Assembly (NCBI GenBank): GCA_021781625.1
Contig: JAJXWL010000132.1
Span: 1-5,881 of the forward strand
DNA length: 5,881 bases
Reading direction: 5' to 3'
Source: a bacterium
Lineage (GTDB): Bacteria > Spirochaetota > Spirochaetia > JABEVK01
Position numbers and translations under genes: made by a program. The notes under the pieces were generated by a model that did no database searches, was not told the DNA's origin, and saw only the letters and a program-made list of their open reading frames with translations. Within the stretch, counting starts at the first letter, position 1. Every line of letters begins with the position of its first letter. Shown piece after piece: positions 5,072 to 5,881 of this stretch.

Positions 5072-5881
5072 ATGGATCAGCACAAACTCAAGGGGGGTAT
5101 TTTACTTCGTGTCACAGGGATTCTGGCCCTTTCACTTATCTTGCTTGTCCTGACGACATTTTCTGTCCTCATTCAGACCTTGCATCAAGCAGGGGTCCAA
5201 GTCACCAATACCCTAGAACTTCAACGGTTGCAAGATGACCTCAATTTTTTTTCATATAAAGTGGAACAAACTTGGGGGGGGTTGCGCTTAAAGGGTTCCG
5301 AGTTGACCGATGAGCACGGCAACAAGCTCACGGACAATTGGATAGACGAGTTTTCTGCCCAAAATCATCTCGTAGCTACCATTTTTGTCCAAGATGGCCA
5401 AGATTTCCGCCGAGTCGTCACTTCCATTCGCAATTCAGATGGTCAACGAGCCGTTGGCACGACCTTGGGTTTAACTAGTGCCGCTTACAAGCCCATGACG
5501 GAGGGCAAAGTTTATCAGGGAAAAGCCATGATCTTAGGAAAACCCTACTTAACCATATACAAACCACTTCTTTACAATCAAAACACCTATGCCATCCTGT
5601 TTGTAGGCATCGCGGCTACACAAGCTGACAAATTAACTCGGGAAGCTTTTGTTCAAGCAGTAAAAATCTTGACTGGTGCGACGATCGGCATTCTCATCCT
5701 TGTACTGCTTCTCAGTATATATTTAATCAGAGTTAGTATTGTACGTCCACTTCGGCAAATCATGGTCGTTTTACAAAACATAGCTGAGGGTAACTTATCT
5801 CAGAAACTTGTGGTAAAGAACTCCACAGAAATTGGTCAAATGGCCGCTTCTTTCAATGTTTCTTTACATCAGTTAGAACAA
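5072..5881 (+). CDS. Cache-HAMP sensory receptor, probably methyl-accepting chemotaxis protein (partial, 3' end outside window)
   Basis: An open frame from ATG 5072 runs 270 codons to the window end without a stop. AAAGGA at 5058-5063 gives an 8-nt ribosome binding spacing. Residues 15-35 are the first membrane helix. About 36-196 is an extracytoplasmic sensor, whose core ATIFVQDGQDFRRVVTSIR (102-120), RAVGTTLGLTSAAY (126-139) and YQGKAMILGKPYLTIYKPL (148-166) matches the Cache_3-Cache_2 type of single-Cache domain found in many chemoreceptors. Residues 198-219 are the second membrane helix. A HAMP domain starts near 220 with VRPLRQI (224-230), then IAEGNLSQKL (237-246) and the EIGQMAASFN end. 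The signalling domain lies beyond the window, so a methyl-accepting domain is likely, but a kinase or GGDEF output is not excluded. The sensor probably binds a small organic ligand; which one cannot be told. The gene is divergent from the SUMF1-like gene. Confidence 0.85.
   Translation, partial: MDQHKLKGGILLRVTGILALSLILLVLTTFSVLIQTLHQAGVQVTNTLELQRLQDDLNFFSYKVEQTWGGLRLKGSELTDEHGNKLTDNWIDEFSAQNHLVATIFVQDGQDFRRVVTSIRNSDGQRAVGTTLGLTSAAYKPMTEGKVYQGKAMILGKPYLTIYKPLLYNQNTYAILFVGIAATQADKLTREAFVQAVKILTGATIGILILVLLLSIYLIRVSIVRPLRQIMVVLQNIAEGNLSQKLVVKNSTEIGQMAASFNVSLHQLEQ
5245..5281 (+). repeat. Paired homopolymer tracts T8 and G8 inside the receptor gene
   Basis: Eight T at 5245-5252 and eight G at 5274-5281 lie 21 bp apart within codons 58-70 of the receptor. 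A one-base slip in either would shift the frame early in the sensor domain and abolish the receptor. Whether they vary in the population cannot be seen from one sequence. Confidence 0.6.

Noticed and set aside
5047..5238. A 63-codon open frame at the start of the receptor region
   Set aside because: It is out of frame with the 270-codon receptor frame, which has membrane helices, a Cache core and a HAMP domain.

Overview
The window holds six protein-coding genes on about 5.9 kb, nearly all coding, with no tRNA, rRNA, CRISPR array or recognisable mobile element. It comes from a bacterium of intermediate base composition that makes menaquinone and respires with a type II NADH dehydrogenase. The source is not stated. 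Three InlB-type repeats fused to a SUMF1-fold domain, next to a Cache-HAMP chemoreceptor-like gene, make a spirochaete (Spirochaetota) a reasonable but unproven guess. The menaquinone genes would then suggest a respiring rather than strictly fermentative lineage.

Left part (1-1508, + strand): a tight menaquinone cluster. The window opens in the last 49 codons of a membrane protein whose C-terminus resembles MenA (1,4-dihydroxy-2-naphthoate prenyltransferase). It overlaps by ATGA with a CPBP/CAAX-like intramembrane protease gene. After 24 bp comes the MenG/UbiE methyltransferase gene, which makes menaquinone from demethylmenaquinone. A seven-codon mini-ORF with a better ribosome binding site than menG itself bridges the protease and menG and may couple their translation.

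Middle (1518-3221, - strand): a type II NADH:quinone oxidoreductase with a C-terminal four-helix DoxX-like membrane domain, convergent with menG and only 9 bp from it. This protein would use the quinone that the left cluster makes. A plausible promoter and a short direct repeat lie in the 96-bp gap upstream.

Right part (3318-5881): a divergent pair. On the - strand is a membrane-anchored protein with three InlB/Listeria-Bacteroides repeats and a SUMF1/FGE-fold domain lacking the two catalytic cysteines of true formylglycine-generating enzyme. On the + strand is the N-terminal half of a Cache-HAMP sensory receptor, probably a methyl-accepting chemotaxis protein, cut by the window end. The 176-bp gap between them carries overlapping, oppositely oriented -10 boxes, so the two genes may be expressed in competition.

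The window looks like ordinary chromosomal sequence. Nothing in it clearly amounts to a new defence or mobile system. The most interesting points are the protease inside the menaquinone operon, the NDH-2/DoxX fusion, the shared divergent promoter, the cysteine-less SUMF1 protein with InlB repeats, and paired T8 and G8 homopolymer tracts in the receptor's sensor region.
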